From Musa acuminata AAA Group (Eukaryota > Streptophyta > Magnoliopsida > Zingiberales > Musaceae), in NCBI RefSeq assembly GCF_036884655.1, contig NC_088355.1, forward strand, positions 21,516,001 to 21,580,000: a stretch of 64,000 nucleotides of DNA, in the 5' to 3' direction. This document shows positions 1 to 10,910 of this stretch, piece by piece (position 1 is the first letter of the stretch; every line of letters begins with the position of its first letter). The notes beneath the pieces are model-generated. The model saw nothing but the letters and a program-made list of their open reading frames with translations. It was not told the origin of the DNA and did no database searches. The position numbers were made by a program, and so were the translations under genes.

Positions 1-452
1 GAAAGTGGGGCTACGGGCGTCGGGTGCGCCGCTGGTTCCCCCGCTCCTCGGCTCCCGGGTCGGGTCGATCGGCGCGGTGGCGAAGCGGGAGACTCGGGGA
101 GTGGTGCGGCGTTTTGAGCGCCGGCGGGCCGTTGCCGCGGTGGGGGTAAGGTTGAGTGTGAAGACGTCGGGGGAGAGACCAGCGGGATGATGGTCTGCAC
201 TACTCCCGTAAGGGCCCGAACCTGATGCGTGAGGTCGTAGAGGGCTTCTGGTGGCACGGGTGAGGGGCCACCGGGATTGGCGATGGGAGGCGATAGGCCC
301 GGGTCGTTGAATAATCGCCAATAGCGCTCTGAGGTCGCGGCGGGGCGCTCGTCCCGAACTCCCTCCTGTTGGGGGTTTTCCTCCGTCGCGTCGGTCGTGT
401 GCGACCGGATGGCTGGGGGTTCGTCGGAGTGAGCCTGTGGATCGCTTGACAT
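1..452 (-). CDS. Ty3/gypsy gag, N-terminal part (runs off window)
   Basis: The minus-strand frame starting with ATG at 452 stays open for 150 codons to the window edge. It begins MSSDPQAH and contains RYWRLFNDPGLSPP and a hydrophobic helix around VRALTGVVQTIIPLV, followed by a Pro/Ser/Arg-rich stretch. This layout (short acidic start, RYWRLF-type block, then a proline-rich linker before the capsid domain) is what I associate with gag of Tat/Retand-type plant gypsy elements. The capsid and zinc knuckle would lie outside the window. The start is supported by a primer-binding-site-like sequence only 8 bases upstream. The gypsy assignment rests on pattern recognition and on this context; no catalytic domain is visible here. 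Confidence 0.68.
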   Translation of the reverse strand, partial: MSSDPQAHSDEPPAIRSHTTDATEENPQQEGVRDERPAATSERYWRLFNDPGLSPPIANPGGPSPVPPEALYDLTHQVRALTGVVQTIIPLVSPPTSSHSTLPPPRQRPAGAQNAAPLPESPASPPRRSTRPGSRGAGEPAAHPTPVAPL

Positions 453-459
453 TCGGACC

Positions 460-478
460 GGCCCTCATTCTAGCGCCA
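460..478 (-). other. Primer binding site of the gypsy element
   Basis: Read on the minus strand this is TGGCGCTAGAATGAGGGCC, directly after the LTR end (...CTAACA) and just before the gag ATG. A nearly identical motif, TGGTGCTAGAATGAGGGCCC, sits at 62081-62100 beside a second gypsy LTR. Motifs of the type TGGCGCTAGAAGGAGGG follow the LTR in many grass Tat-type gypsy elements, to my knowledge. The matching tRNA was not identified. Confidence 0.55.
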
Positions 479-481
479 TTA

Positions 482-1225
482 TGTTAGTGTAAACACCTTT
501 TTTTCTATTTAGTGTAAACACCCTTTTTCTTAGCCGTGACCCGGGAGGTCGTCTCGGCTCGTTCGGGGGTCCGAATGGCGGGGATCTCCCTGGGGCGGTA
601 CTCGTCTCCACCGGGGTGGTCGGGTGCGGCCTCGGACTCGGGGCGATGCGGCGACTCTTCCCGAGCGGGGATTGCCGGCGCGTCCTGGTCGGGAGACCTC
701 GGCTCGATACCTGCACAGCGGTCGGGTGCGGCCTCGGACTCGGGGCGATGCGGCGACTCTTCCCGAGCGGGGATTGCCGGCGCGTCCCGGTCGGGAGACC
801 TCGGCTTGATACCTGCACAATGGTCGGGTGCGCCCGACCCGACCCCTCCGACGATCAAGTTAGAGAGATGCGGTGGCGGTTGTTTTGGGGGAATTCAGTC
901 TTCCCTTTCCCTTCAGGCTTGGGGACGTTTATAGGGAACTCGGCATCCTCGGCTGCGCCATCCCGTCGGTCGGGGCCGTACCTCTGATGGCGTCCGACAT
1001 CGCTGAGGACGTTGCGTATGGGAACGGGGGATCGCAGGGTATGGGCGAGCTTCAACCGCTACCCACTCCTGTCTCGTCCTACTGTGCTGGGTCAACTGAA
1101 GGGGCTGCGGGCTCCGCGAGGCTAACGTCCGGACGCAGACTGTTGCCCTCGTTGCTCTCCCTGGGGCGCCGCGCCTGTCCACGTGCGGGGGAAGTCGCCG
1201 GGGGTGGGGTTTACCATTTTTTGCC
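482..1225 (-). repeat. 5' LTR of the gypsy element (upstream boundary uncertain)
   Basis: The sequence begins TGTTAGTG on the plus strand at 482, the inverted form of an LTR end (CACTAACA), next to the primer binding site. It is very GC-rich (about 540-1215) against AT-rich surroundings, and includes a 102-bp tandem repeat. The composition drops sharply to AT-rich near 1225, where I place the edge. No clear TG start or target-site duplication was found, so the LTR may be truncated or longer. Confidence 0.5.
619..832. repeat. 102-bp tandem repeat in gypsy LTR, two copies plus a stub
   Basis: The unit starting GTCGGGTGCGGCCTCGGACT occurs at 619 and again at 721, with a third start (GTCGGGTGCG) at 823, giving a period of 102 bp. 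The two full units differ at only a few positions. 102 is a multiple of three, so the repeat creates parallel open frames on both strands that are not evidence of coding. Confidence 0.9.
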
Positions 1226-1806
1226 ATATCAGAAAGGACTGCGAAAGTGTTTTCCAAATACCACAATAGCTGCATCACTCGTATAGTCCTCAAACTGAGA
1301 TGGATGTTGTGATACCCGAATATTAACTAACGATAAATAAGTAATTTTACAATATAGGTAAATTTAGGATTAGGATTTAACTCTTCTCTTTTATTTATAG
1401 CAGTCGTCCCCTCTCTTAGAAAAGATAGTCCGAGCCATTAGGATAATCATTAATAAAAATAATAAGATAGTGATATTTCTTTTTTTCATTGTATTCATAT
1501 TTTATTGGTTCTCTTCTTATATCATGATTCATATTTATTTATTTTTATACTAATTTTAAGATCAATATGAAATATGAAAGTCAAATTTTTATAGACATAA
1601 AATAAATTTTGTGTAAAATTGAAGTCCTAAATATTTGTGTAAAATAAATCATTATAGACAAAGAGAGAGTTTACTGATTTCAATTGTAAAGGAGGAAAAA
1701 TGATACAACAACCAATCTAACATCAATCTATAAGGTGCCTTTAACCAATCCAACATAATTCTATTCCTAGAGGTAGTTTGGATACAGTAAAATTTATTTA
1801 TATATA

Positions 1807-1812
1807 AACACA

Positions 1813-1900
<88 letters not shown>
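1807..1900. repeat. Compound microsatellite (CA)n(TA)n
   Basis: About 55 bases of CA repeat pass directly into about 36 bases of TA repeat. It is likely polymorphic in length between individuals. Confidence 0.95.
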
Positions 1901-1903
<3 letters not shown>

Positions 1904-2139
1904 TTTTAGGAAAACTATAAATATTTATCTTTCTTAATTTAATTGTCAATTTATCAAATTTGTCATAATTAGGTTGACGCATAAAGTAATTATTTTAATT
2001 TTTAAATTTACATAACTTGATGTTTATCATTTAATTCTTTTAGGAAAATTATAAGTTTTTATATTTACTAATTGAACTATCATATATCAAATTTATCATA
2101 ATTGGGCCAACATATAGTTATACTTTTTTTACATGTATT

Positions 2140-2900
2140 GACGCTACGTGGTTTAAAGGTTGAAGATTGAATCAACAGGTGGGCCAATTCTTCATCCTAG
2201 TATTATTACAAGGCTGATACTCGTGTAAATGAACTAAGTATGATGGAGTATTATTTACTGATAGTGTTGCGGATAATTTAAACATTATAACATATTAGAT
2301 ATCCACAACTCTCTCACGATCCAATTACTTTTAAATTTATATAATATAAAATTATTCTTTAATTTACATACTTTTAATATCAATTAATTATTTTAGGGAA
2401 GTTATAAATTTTTATTTTTACTAATTCAACTATCATTTGTCAAATTTATCATAATTGGGCTAATGCATAGGTCAGAATTTAAATCAATAGGTGGACTCTT
2501 TCCTTATCCCATCATAAGGTCGATAGCTGAGAAAGCGAATTCGACATGACAACTTATTATTTACTTATTGGTATGACGATCAAATTAAATATTATAACGT
2601 ATTAGAAACCCTCAACTCTCTCACTTTAAATTTATATGATTTGACATTTATCATTTAATTATTTTTAAAAATATAAATTTTTATTTTTACTAACTTAGCT
2701 ATCTATCATATACCAAATTTATTATAGTTAATTTTCTACCAGTATATATGCGTCGTAGTTGAAAGATTGAAGATTAAATCTACAAGTGGACCCTTTCTTC
2801 ATCCCATCATAAGGTAAATAGCCAGGTAAGTAAACCGAGTGTGACGAAGTATTATTACTTACTAGTATTACAGTCAAACTAAACATGATAAAAGTGTTGG
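2140..2900. repeat. Diverged tandem repeat of about 300 bp, three copies
   Basis: Three blocks near 2160, 2470 and 2765 share an ordered series of phrases: a 'gaagattgaatc..acaggtgg' start, 'cttcatcccatcataaggt', a 'tattatttact' core, and 'aaacattataac...cctcaactctctcac'. Divergence is high, so this is an old duplication. No coding potential was seen. Confidence 0.6.
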
Positions 2901-3290
2901 AAAGATAAGAATATTTTTATACCCTCAATCTTGAGTCGGAGAAGGGGCTCTCGCCGATCATCGTCGCTGCACTCGTCCACGGAGCTCCCCATCTTTCCCT
3001 CGATTAATCTGAAGCGAAGGAAGCGGGAAAAATAAATTGAACCGGTCCACGAGCCATCTCATTGAGACTCGAAGTCGGACGGACTGTATTGGGACCGAAC
3101 CGATTTCGAGTTGCATGGATTGAAATTGGGGTCCGATCTTGATCCGGACTATGGTAGGTTGGGTTCGATTTGACAAATTATTCCAATTGGATGGCTTGAT
3201 CTAAGAGTAGATATGTTCATCTTTTGTGTGTTCCCATTCAGACATATCACTCGTGATTTCTTCACGTCGCCTCTTCATGCATACCATCAT

Positions 3291-3310
3291 CTCTCTCTCT
3301 CTCTCTCTCT
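3291..3310. repeat. (CT)10 microsatellite
   Basis: An uninterrupted CT run downstream of the peptide gene. Confidence 0.95.
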
Positions 3311-3470
3311 CAAGCGCTCACGTACTCATGTACAAAAACGAAATATGACAAAAGAATAACTAAATTCATTGCTGCAACTTTATCAGATGAACCTGCAGCA
3401 ATCAGCCACAATAGTAGAGAATGGATGATGGTGGCAAGCTATCGGCAGTCATGGAACGAGAGCTGTTCCT

Positions 3471-3734
3471 CTAATGCCCAATCCCAGGGCTCGGCCCCGA
3501 GTCCTTAACCTCCTCGGTGTTGAAGTCAGTGGTCATCTTATGACCTCTTCCCCCATAGCTCGGCCTTCCAATCTTGAGCTCTCCGAGGAGGAAGTCGCCG
3601 ACGAATCCGATGATCTCATCGCCGCCACGTTGTTCGAGAATTCTCCGCGATGCAGCTTGCCCCGACATGGCCAAGCCGACCACCAGCACGAGGAGAGCTA
3701 CCTGCAGAACCCTGCTCGACCGTGCAGCAGCCAT
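3471..3734 (-). CDS. PIP/PIPL-type secreted signalling peptide precursor
   Basis: This is an 87-residue single-exon precursor. Residues 1 to about 28 form a secretion signal (MAAARSSRV, then the hydrophobic core LQVALLVLVVGLAM, then SGQAA). A variable charged middle follows, and the extreme C-terminus, residues 79-87, is SGPSPGIGH. An SGPS core ending in GH at the stop codon is the hallmark of the PAMP-induced secreted peptide (PIP/PIPL) family, whose processed C-terminal peptides act outside the cell on receptor kinases; the tail SPGIGH also resembles CEP peptides, a related group. The frame is open back to 3890, but I chose ATG 3734 because it begins a proper signal peptide and a TATA box lies about 105 bases upstream, inside the longer frame. 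It is the only intact host gene I can support here. Receptor and role are inferred from the family. Confidence 0.72.
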   Translation of the reverse strand: MAAARSSRVLQVALLVLVVGLAMSGQAASRRILEQRGGDEIIGFVGDFLLGELKIGRPSYGGRGHKMTTDFNTEEVKDSGPSPGIGH

Positions 3735-3840
3735 GGCTGTGTATGTACAAATAAATCCACTATCAAAGGATTTATAAGCTCCAAAGCAACAACCGTGGTA
3801 GCCGGATGCTACATAAGACGTGGCAGATGGCTGTTGTTCT

Positions 3841-3848
3841 TTATATAA
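3841..3848 (-). promoter_or_regulatory. TATA box of the peptide gene
   Basis: TTATATAA (palindromic; CTTATATAAAG in gene orientation) lies 107-114 bases upstream of the ATG at 3734. Transcription would be expected to start about 30 bases downstream, near 3810, giving a leader of roughly 75 bases. This supports the shorter start over the 139-codon frame. Confidence 0.6.
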
Positions 3849-3872
3849 GTCCTCTACTACAGTTCCACTAGT

Positions 3873-4125
3873 TTGACCGATGGAGGCCATGGTTTTTCAG
3901 CACGTGCATGGTTCGCTGCGTCGGCAAAGGAAGCATCGCGGTGGGTCCAGCGGGGAATTCGTGCTGTGGAAATTAGGGTTGACGACGGTGCCATGAGAGC
4001 CACGAATTCTGGGCGATGGAATCGTAAGAGAGGAGGCTACTTGCAGGAGTTCAATCTCTCTGACCAGTTGCTTGACGGCTTCTACTTTTGACCCTGATAA
4101 CGTGGAAATAATGTAAGAATTGACA
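3873..4125 (+). promoter_or_regulatory. Cluster of five W-box cores upstream of the peptide gene
   Basis: TTGACC at 3873-3878, TTGACG at 3979-3984, TTGACG at 4072-4077, TTGACC at 4088-4093 and TTGACA at 4120-4125 all lie on the plus strand within 253 bases upstream of the TATA box. TTGAC is the core bound by WRKY factors, which control defence genes. Two copies match the full TTGAC[C/T] form. Function is inference. Confidence 0.45.
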
Positions 4126-4218
4126 TACATACATATTCTTGGAGTTATTTTTCAAACTCATAATTTTAATTAATTAATTAAGATAGGTATAATAATAATA
4201 ATAATAATCACTCTAATT

Positions 4219-4628
4219 AAAAGCACTTTTTGGGATATTTTTAAGCTATATAAATGGAATTCTAAATAGGCGGCTATATTTTAAATTTAAGAGATGAATA
4301 TAAATTCTTCATTTTATTCCTCTTCTTTTGTTTTTATTATTCAACTATATTTAATTTTAATTTAATTTCATTATTTAATTTATTAAAAAATTTAAATCAA
4401 ATCACTCTATGATTGTGCTTATTGTGTTTATGGAAGAGATAACATCGCTTATATTAGATATTTCTCCATATTAGGGATGCGATTTTGATTTAAAATAGTA
4501 TTTATGTTCCTCTTGATTACTTCTTAAACTTGATCTTAACTTTATTATTTTAATATATTTTTTTTATTTTAATTCTAATATATATACATATATATTGTTT
4601 TACAATATGAAAAAAATTGTAAGAATTG

Positions 4629-4667
<39 letters not shown>

Positions 4668-5733
4668 GGCAGGGAGGTATGGGAGAAACGAGGCCCACAT
4701 GCACATATGTGAGAAATAGTTTCATATGGGTGGTGGCGATGCGTACATCAAAGTGAGCAATGATTTCTACGTGTTTGAAATATTAGATTTGGGAGGACGC
4801 GGAGGCATCGGGGAGACGTCAAAAAGTGTGCAAGCGGTTGTCATGACAATCACGCTTCGGGATACACTAGTCATAGATTCGTAAGGGGTTCATAAAAGTT
4901 GGGAGGGTGGGATCTACTAGGGTTATCAAATATTTTTTTATTTATTCATGGAAATCAAATGAATTTGAGAATTAGATTATTTATACGATATAAAAATTAG
5001 AATTTGATTATTCTACAGATATCTCACGTAACTTAATAATTTAGGATGAGTTGTTGGAGAAAAAAACTTAATGTTGAGAGAGATTTCTTGAATTTTTGTA
5101 AGAGAATTTTGAGTTTGAGTTTGATTCGACTAAAGAGATAATTACATTTTCATATCTTATAATTTTTATATTATAAAAATATATATTTGTAATAAATATA
5201 AATTGAGAACTTTGTTGGTGTAATAATTGATCATCGATACAATTGATCAACTTAATTTTTTTTTAAATAACATATTTTGAAGATAGAGTTTTCAATAGAT
5301 ATTCGAGAATGCATGTTCCTTCGTGGCAGCTTCTTAAAATCAATTTCATATCACCTACAAAGCTAGTATCAAGGGTAAATATTTAATAAGATTTTTTTAA
5401 TAGTCAAAATCATAAAATTTTAAAATTGTTGGGATCAATATTTTCGGAAAATATTCTCTCATATGGACGTGACAAGCCTGATTAGGGCTGCATATATTTC
5501 GAGTCTCATGTCAATTATTTTTTGTTGGATTTATATTTTATCATGCACGAAAACAAGCAGGTTTCCACGAGTCAGATACACTGATAGGCGGTAAACGAAA
5601 CGTTGGAGAGTTGGATCAACTACGTGGAGATGCAAAGGGCTTGCGAGTCCAATAAGGTAGGCAAGTTGTACCATCGGCAAATGTGGTACTGGTGGTGTCT
5701 CGTCTCACGTTTCCATCTGTTTAATGGTGAATT

Positions 5734-5777
<44 letters not shown>

Positions 5778-6350
5778 CTGGTGATAGAGTGGGTTATGAA
5801 TGTCGGTGGCTACACCCCCTTCGCTGCTCATGTCGGCACATGCAATCATGCGATAGGGTGAGTATCATGCATGCTGTACCTGTTTATACTACTGGTACGA
5901 GCAGCTACTTCTCACAATTAAGCGTGCTTTATTCCAGAGAAAATTTAAATATTATTTCTAATATATTTTAGACAATAATTTCATGTATTTTGTGTTCTAG
6001 TTCACTTGTGTAATTCTAATATTCATATTTGAAATAACGATGATGTATTCTACTCATGCGTTTGTATGTTACGGATCTAATGGATAGAACGATGAAGGTT
6101 AACTCTATGAGATAGCTAGGTTGCAAAGATGTCACATTCCGTGACATCTGTGCCAAACTTTCAACGCAATGCATTCGTTGTGCGAGTAGTTTATATTTTT
6201 GCTCATCATCATCATGTTTATGTTTGATTCTAATTAACAAGGTTTGTGATAGTTCCAACAGCATAACTTTACATATATTTTGTTTGGTTAATGTTGTCCG
6301 TGCAATCGGCGGGTTGTTTAGACGATCGTCAACAACCTCGTGTAGAACCC
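4219..6350 (+). repeat. Segmental duplication, copy 1 (uninterrupted)
   Basis: This non-coding AT-rich segment matches, in the same order and orientation, 28202-29110, then 52177-52880, then 62395-62520. Landmarks include 'gggatatttttaag', 'ctatattttaaattta', 'atgcatgttccttcgt', 'ggtgaatttagagagag' and 'attttgtttggtt'. It contains a TA microsatellite (4632-4664) and a GA microsatellite (5735-5770). No gene was recognised in 3890-6499; frames there are short and lack motifs. Because copia B splits the second copy near 29110/52177, positions about 5375-5450 here represent the empty site. Confidence 0.7.
5735..5770. repeat. (GA)n microsatellite
   Basis: About 18 GA units in segmental copy 1. 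A shorter (GA)n at about 52401-52413 occupies the same place in copy 2, showing that the repeat predates the duplication. Confidence 0.95.
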
Positions 6351-6499
6351 GAATAACAATCAATATCGTAATCTGTGTTGTTGAGCGTTTTCCTGTTTAT
6401 TTATTTATTTTTATTTATGTGAAGTAGTGATATGAAATGTAGCCATCTCACAACTTTACAACCAACCAAGTGATATATATTATAACTAGGCGCACCTTT

Positions 6500-7084
6500 T
6501 GTTGGGCTGACGGTCGTCGGTCTAAGGTGGATTTTATCGGTCCATGGTTCATCTCCTTTCGTCTAATCTAGATCAAAAGTTAGGGGATACAAGGGTTATA
6601 TTTTTTAAGACAGAAAAAAGATAGCAACGTAGCAGAAAACTACAGGAACGAGGGGAGATCTTTGTAGCAGAGAAAAAGATAGAAAACAAAAGAAAAAAAG
6701 AGAAGAAAACAAAGATAACACGGAGAGACTGTTCACAATCATCTAGGTAGTGTTCTCATTTTAAGCTAGATCAAATCTACAGTAGTTGTGATTACTTGGG
6801 GAGAATTTAGATATTATGCATAGTGACGTGATCCTTGCATTCCAGTTATTCTTTTGTGATTGTTGCTAGGGTTTTGGGCGAGAGATTGAGATTTATATAT
6901 TCATTATTTTTATAGTGGATTATCTCCGGTTTGCCCCATGGTTTTGACCTTTCACTTTGAAGGGGTTTTCCATGTAAATCTTGGTGTCATATTTGATTGT
7001 GATTTTCATTTAATTCCACTGCATGTTATGGCCTGCTAGTATTTGTTCATATACAAAAGTTTAGTTTTATTTTATATCTCATTA
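6500..7084 (+). repeat. 5' LTR of copia A
   Basis: It starts TGTTGGGCTGAC and ends TATATCTCATTA where the 3' LTR has TATATCCTATCA. It aligns through its length with 25634-26250, sharing for example 'cgaggggagatcttt', 'cagagagactgttcacaat' and 'tggattatctc'. A degenerate primer binding site (TTTCAGAGCCAGG against the expected TATCAGAGCCAGG) follows at about 7086-7102. Confidence 0.8.
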
Positions 7085-7130
7085 ATTAGTTTCAGAGCCA
7101 GGTTTTGGTGATTTAATTTTGTATTTGAAC

Positions 7131-10100
7131 ATGGAGGCTAGTAGTGTTTCTCGCATGATTAGTTTAAATGAAAACAATTGGATGATATGAAAATCAAGAA
7201 TGAAAGATATCTTGTATTGCAAAAATTTGTATGGACTTTTGTATAGAGATAGTGCAAAACCCACAACTATGACAGATGATGAGTTGAAGAAGTTAGATAG
7301 AAAAACATTTAGATTTATTTGATAGTGGCTTGATGATAGTGTATTTCACAATGTTTTTACTAAAAGTTCTGCATATTTTCTTTGGAAAAAGTTGGAAGGT
7401 CTCTATAAAAGAAAAATAGCTGACAACAAAGCTTTTTTGATCAGAAAACTTGTGAAACTAAAATATAGAGAGAGTGCTTATATTGTTGAGCATTTGAATA
7501 AAATGTAGAGTATTACTAACCAGTTATCCTCTATGAAAATGTCTCTTGATGATGAGTTGCAAGCATTGTTACTTCTCAGTTTATTACCAGAAAGTTGGGA
7601 TACACTAGTGGTTTTCCTAAGTAATTCTGTGCCAGATGGTGTTGTCACCATAAGTCAAGTAACAAGTAGTTTGTTGAATGAGGAGTTGAGAAGAAAGAAT
7701 TCAGCAACATCTCAGAATGATTCACAAGCACTTATCTTAGAGAACAGAAGAAGGTCAAAGTCTAGAAGCAGTTATGGGTTGAAGCAACTAAAGATCAAGA
7801 AAAGATATTATTTACTATAATTATGGTGAGAAAGAACATTACAAGAAACAATGTAAGCAACCTAAGAAGAATAAGAAAAAGGGAAAAGAAATGGAGGCTA
7901 CATAGTCAAAAGATAATATCCCAACTATAGTGCAGGGTGGTGATTATTTGATTTTATTTCATTCTGATGATATTTTTTATTGTGTGTGTTAGGATCTTGA
8001 GTGGATGATTGACACAGGTGCTTCTTATCATGCTATATCACGAAGAGAGTTTTTTTGCTACATATAGGTTTGAAAATTTTGGTGTTGTCAAGATGGGTAA
8101 CTTTGGCATGGCAAACATCATTGACATGAGTGATATCCACATAAAGATCAACCTTGGCAGCAAGTTGGTGCTTAAGGATGTGGTTGACTTAAGACTGAAT
8201 TTAATTTTAGTTGGAAGACTAGATGATGAAGACTATAATAGCATATTTCACAAAGGGCAATGGAAGCTCAGAAAAGGTTCTCTTATTGTGGCTAGTGGAA
8301 AGAAATATCATACTTTATACAGGTTGTAGGCTAAAGCTTATGGTGAGCAGTTAAATGCTATAGAAAAAGATTTCAGCATAGAGTTATAACATAGGCGACT
8401 AGGACACATGAGCGAGAAGAGGCTGCAAGCTCTTTCCAAGAGAGAGGTATTGCCAAACCTTAGAGGTATACATCTAAACTTTTATATTGATTGTTTGGCT
8501 GGTAAATAACATAGAGTTTCATTTGCTAGTCCTGCTATATCTAGAAAAATGCATGCCTTAGACCATGTTTATACAGATGTATGTAGTCATTTGAGGACAA
8601 AAACCCCTGGTGGATCTGTTGATGTTTCTGGTATAAGTGGTACACTTTATTTTGTCACTTTTATATATGATTTTTCTAAGAAAGTTTGAGCCTATGCTTT
8701 GAAGACTAAAGATCAGGTTATTAATGTCTTCAAAGAGTTTCATCCTAGAGTTGAAAGGGAGACAGAAAAATAATTGAAATGCATAAGATCAGATAATTGT
8801 GGTGAGTATATAGAATTATTTAATGATTATTGCAGGTCACATGGGATCCAACATGAGATGACAGTTCCTAGTACACTTCAACATAATGCAATTGCAGAGA
8901 GGATGAACCGCACCATTATGAAAAAGATCAGATGTATGCTTTCATAGGCTAAGCTACCCAAAAGGTTTTGGGATGAGGCTTTGAGGACTACAGTTGATGT
9001 GATCAGCTTGTCACCATGTACAACCCTAGATGGTGATATTGCAGAGCATGTATGGTTAGGGAAAGATGTTTCCTACAAACATTTGAGTGTTTGGTTATCG
9101 TGCATTTGCATATGTTCTAGACAATGAGAGGTCCAAGCTGGATGATAAGACTAAAGATTGTATTTTTCTTGGCTACTACATGATCAGTTTGATTATAGGC
9201 TTTAGGATCCAGAAAAGAAGAATGTGTTCAAAAGCAGAGATGTGGTCTTATTTGAGGATCAAACCTTTGAGGATTTAAAGAAGAAGACACAAGCCAATAC
9301 TTCTACAGAAGGATTAGTAGATTATGACCCAGTTATTTCTCCAGTATATCAAAGTGATGGAGGAGAAGTGGAGGAAGATGGTGTAGAGCCTGATGTTGAT
9401 CTACTTATAGGACATGTTGAGCAAGAAGAAGTTGGAGAGCAACTTCCTATAGAACCTCAATTAAGAAGATATTCTAGATAACGTCAACCTTCTAGAAGAT
9501 ACTTTATAGATGAGTATGTGATGCTAACTGATGCAGGTGAACTGGAGAATTACCAGGAAGCAGTTGAAAGTGAGCAGAAAAAGAAGTGGTTAGTTGCTAT
9601 GCAAGAAGAGATGAATCCTCTTTAGAAGAACCACACCTATGATTTGGTGCTACTACCAAATAGAATGAAGGCATTGAAGAACAAATGAGTTTTTAGATTG
9701 AAGACTTAAGAATATTGTTCTCAACCAAAGTACAAAACTAGATTGGTTGTGAAAGGCTTTAGTCAAAAAAAAGGTATTGACTTTGAAGAGATTTTTTCTC
9801 CTGTTGTTAAAATGTCTTCTATTTGTGTTGCTCTTGATATTGCTGCTAGCCAGGACTTGAAGGTTGAGCAGTTAGATGTGAAGACAACTTTCCTTCATGA
9901 TGATTTGGAGGAGAAAATTTATATGGAGCAACTAGAAGACTTCAAAGTCAAAAGTAAAGAGAATTTTATCTGCAAGTTGAAGAAGAGCTTGTATGGGCTA
10001 AAGCAAGCTCCAAGACAATGGTACAGAAAGTTTGATTCATTTATGATAAAAAATGAATACAAAAGATCGGCTTCAGATCATTATGTGTACATCAAATAGT

Positions 10101-10419
10101 TTGGTGAGAATTTTATTATTCTCTTACTTTATGTTGATGACATGCTTATTCTTGGGAAAGATATGTCTAAAATTGATAAGTTGAAGAAAGAATTGAGTGA
10201 ATCTTTTATAATAAAGGATATGGGGCAAATAAAGCAAATATTGGGCATGCAGATTTCTCGTGATAGAAAAACCAAGATGATTTAGTTATCACAGGAGAAA
10301 TATATCGAAAAGGTATTGAAAAGGTTCAGTATGAGTAATGCAAAGCCAGTTTGTTCTCCTCTTGCAGGTTGCTTCAAGTTATGCTAATAATAGAGTCCAT
10401 CAAGTGATGAAAAGAAGGA
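7131..10419 (+). pseudogene. Copia A gag-pol, 5' part, with many stops
   Basis: From ATG 7131 the frame reads gag, then a zinc knuckle near 7806 in which both leading cysteines have become tyrosine (YYNYGEKEHYKKQC), then protease with the active site DTGASYHA near 8010. Next come a pre-integrase block (RRLGHMSEKRLQALSKREVLP, near 8396), integrase (CIRSDN and QHNAIAERMNRT), and reverse transcriptase (9743-10160) with [33 protein letters not shown] and the catalytic YVDDM. Stop codons and frameshifts interrupt it throughout; many are TAG where a relative has TGG or CAG. It ends where F inserted, and resumes at 24418. Confidence 0.85.
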
Positions 10420-10447
10420 GAAAATATTAGGATCAAGAGCACTAAGA

Positions 10448-10467
10448 GGGGGGGGGGGGGGGGGGGG
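10448..10467. repeat. G20 homopolymer in LTR of F
   Basis: Twenty G residues between CTAAGA and TGAATTAGTGC. The same site in G's 3' LTR carries C20 on the opposite strand (24054-24073), and in G's 5' LTR only CCC. Confidence 0.95.
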
Positions 10468-10504
10468 TGAATTAGTGCAGCGGAAAACTTTCACTATTAA
10501 AATC

Positions 10505-10910
10505 GAAAGCTGCGTTCGTTTGATAAAAACGATTTCGATGTAAAAGCCGATTCTAAGATTACTTTAACTTAAGATTAAGCAAGATGATGTTAAAGTAAAT
10601 CTACGAAGGCAGTTTGCAGTTTATGATGAAAATCAGAATGCAAGCGCAAACTGAAATGCGATGTTCGTACGATAAAACCGGTTTACGTCTAAATGCCAAT
10701 TTTGAGGATACTAAACTTTGAGATACGTTTTATAAATGTGCAGAAGGCAATTTGCAGTTATGATTGAAATCAAAACGTAAACTGAAATGTAATGATTGTA
10801 CGAAAAAGCCGATTTACGTCTAAACGCAGATTCGGAAAGCTTTGAACTTAGAAACTCGTTCGTAAAAGCGCAGAAGGCAGTAGCTATTTAGGAGGTTTGC
10901 AGTAAAGATA
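10505..10910 (-). repeat. Diverged tandem repeats inside F's LTR (three units, ~130-147 bp)
   Basis: Units begin near 10511, 10658 and 10788 with forms of 'ttcgtacgataaaaccggtttacgtctaaa' and each contains 'gcagaaggcagtttgcagtt'-like sequence. H's LTRs have only one such unit, so the array lengthened in F's lineage. Confidence 0.65.

Larger units (their letters stand above)
1226..3290. other. AT-rich intergenic DNA, no gene recognised
   Basis: This stretch has low GC and no reading frame with a recognisable domain. It holds a CA/TA microsatellite and a diverged three-copy repeat, listed separately. The piece around 2930-3170 is richer in GC and has a 72-codon minus-strand frame (2958-3176), but I see no motif in it and do not call it a gene. 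Confidence 0.7.

Noticed and set aside
1..1225. GC-rich start of the window looked like 45S rDNA spacer
   Set aside because: The minus strand carries an open gag-like frame, a primer binding site and an LTR end, and no rRNA gene sequence is present.
505..1293. Several frames of 96-137 codons on both strands
   Set aside because: They arise from high GC content and a 102-bp repeat within an LTR; frames overlap on both strands and have no domain.
3471..3890. 139-codon start for the peptide gene
   Set aside because: The extra 52 residues would be translated from sequence containing and preceding the TATA box, and would bury the signal peptide.
3873..4130. Overlapping 72- and 77-codon frames upstream of the peptide gene
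   Set aside because: No motif on either strand; the region is better explained as the promoter.
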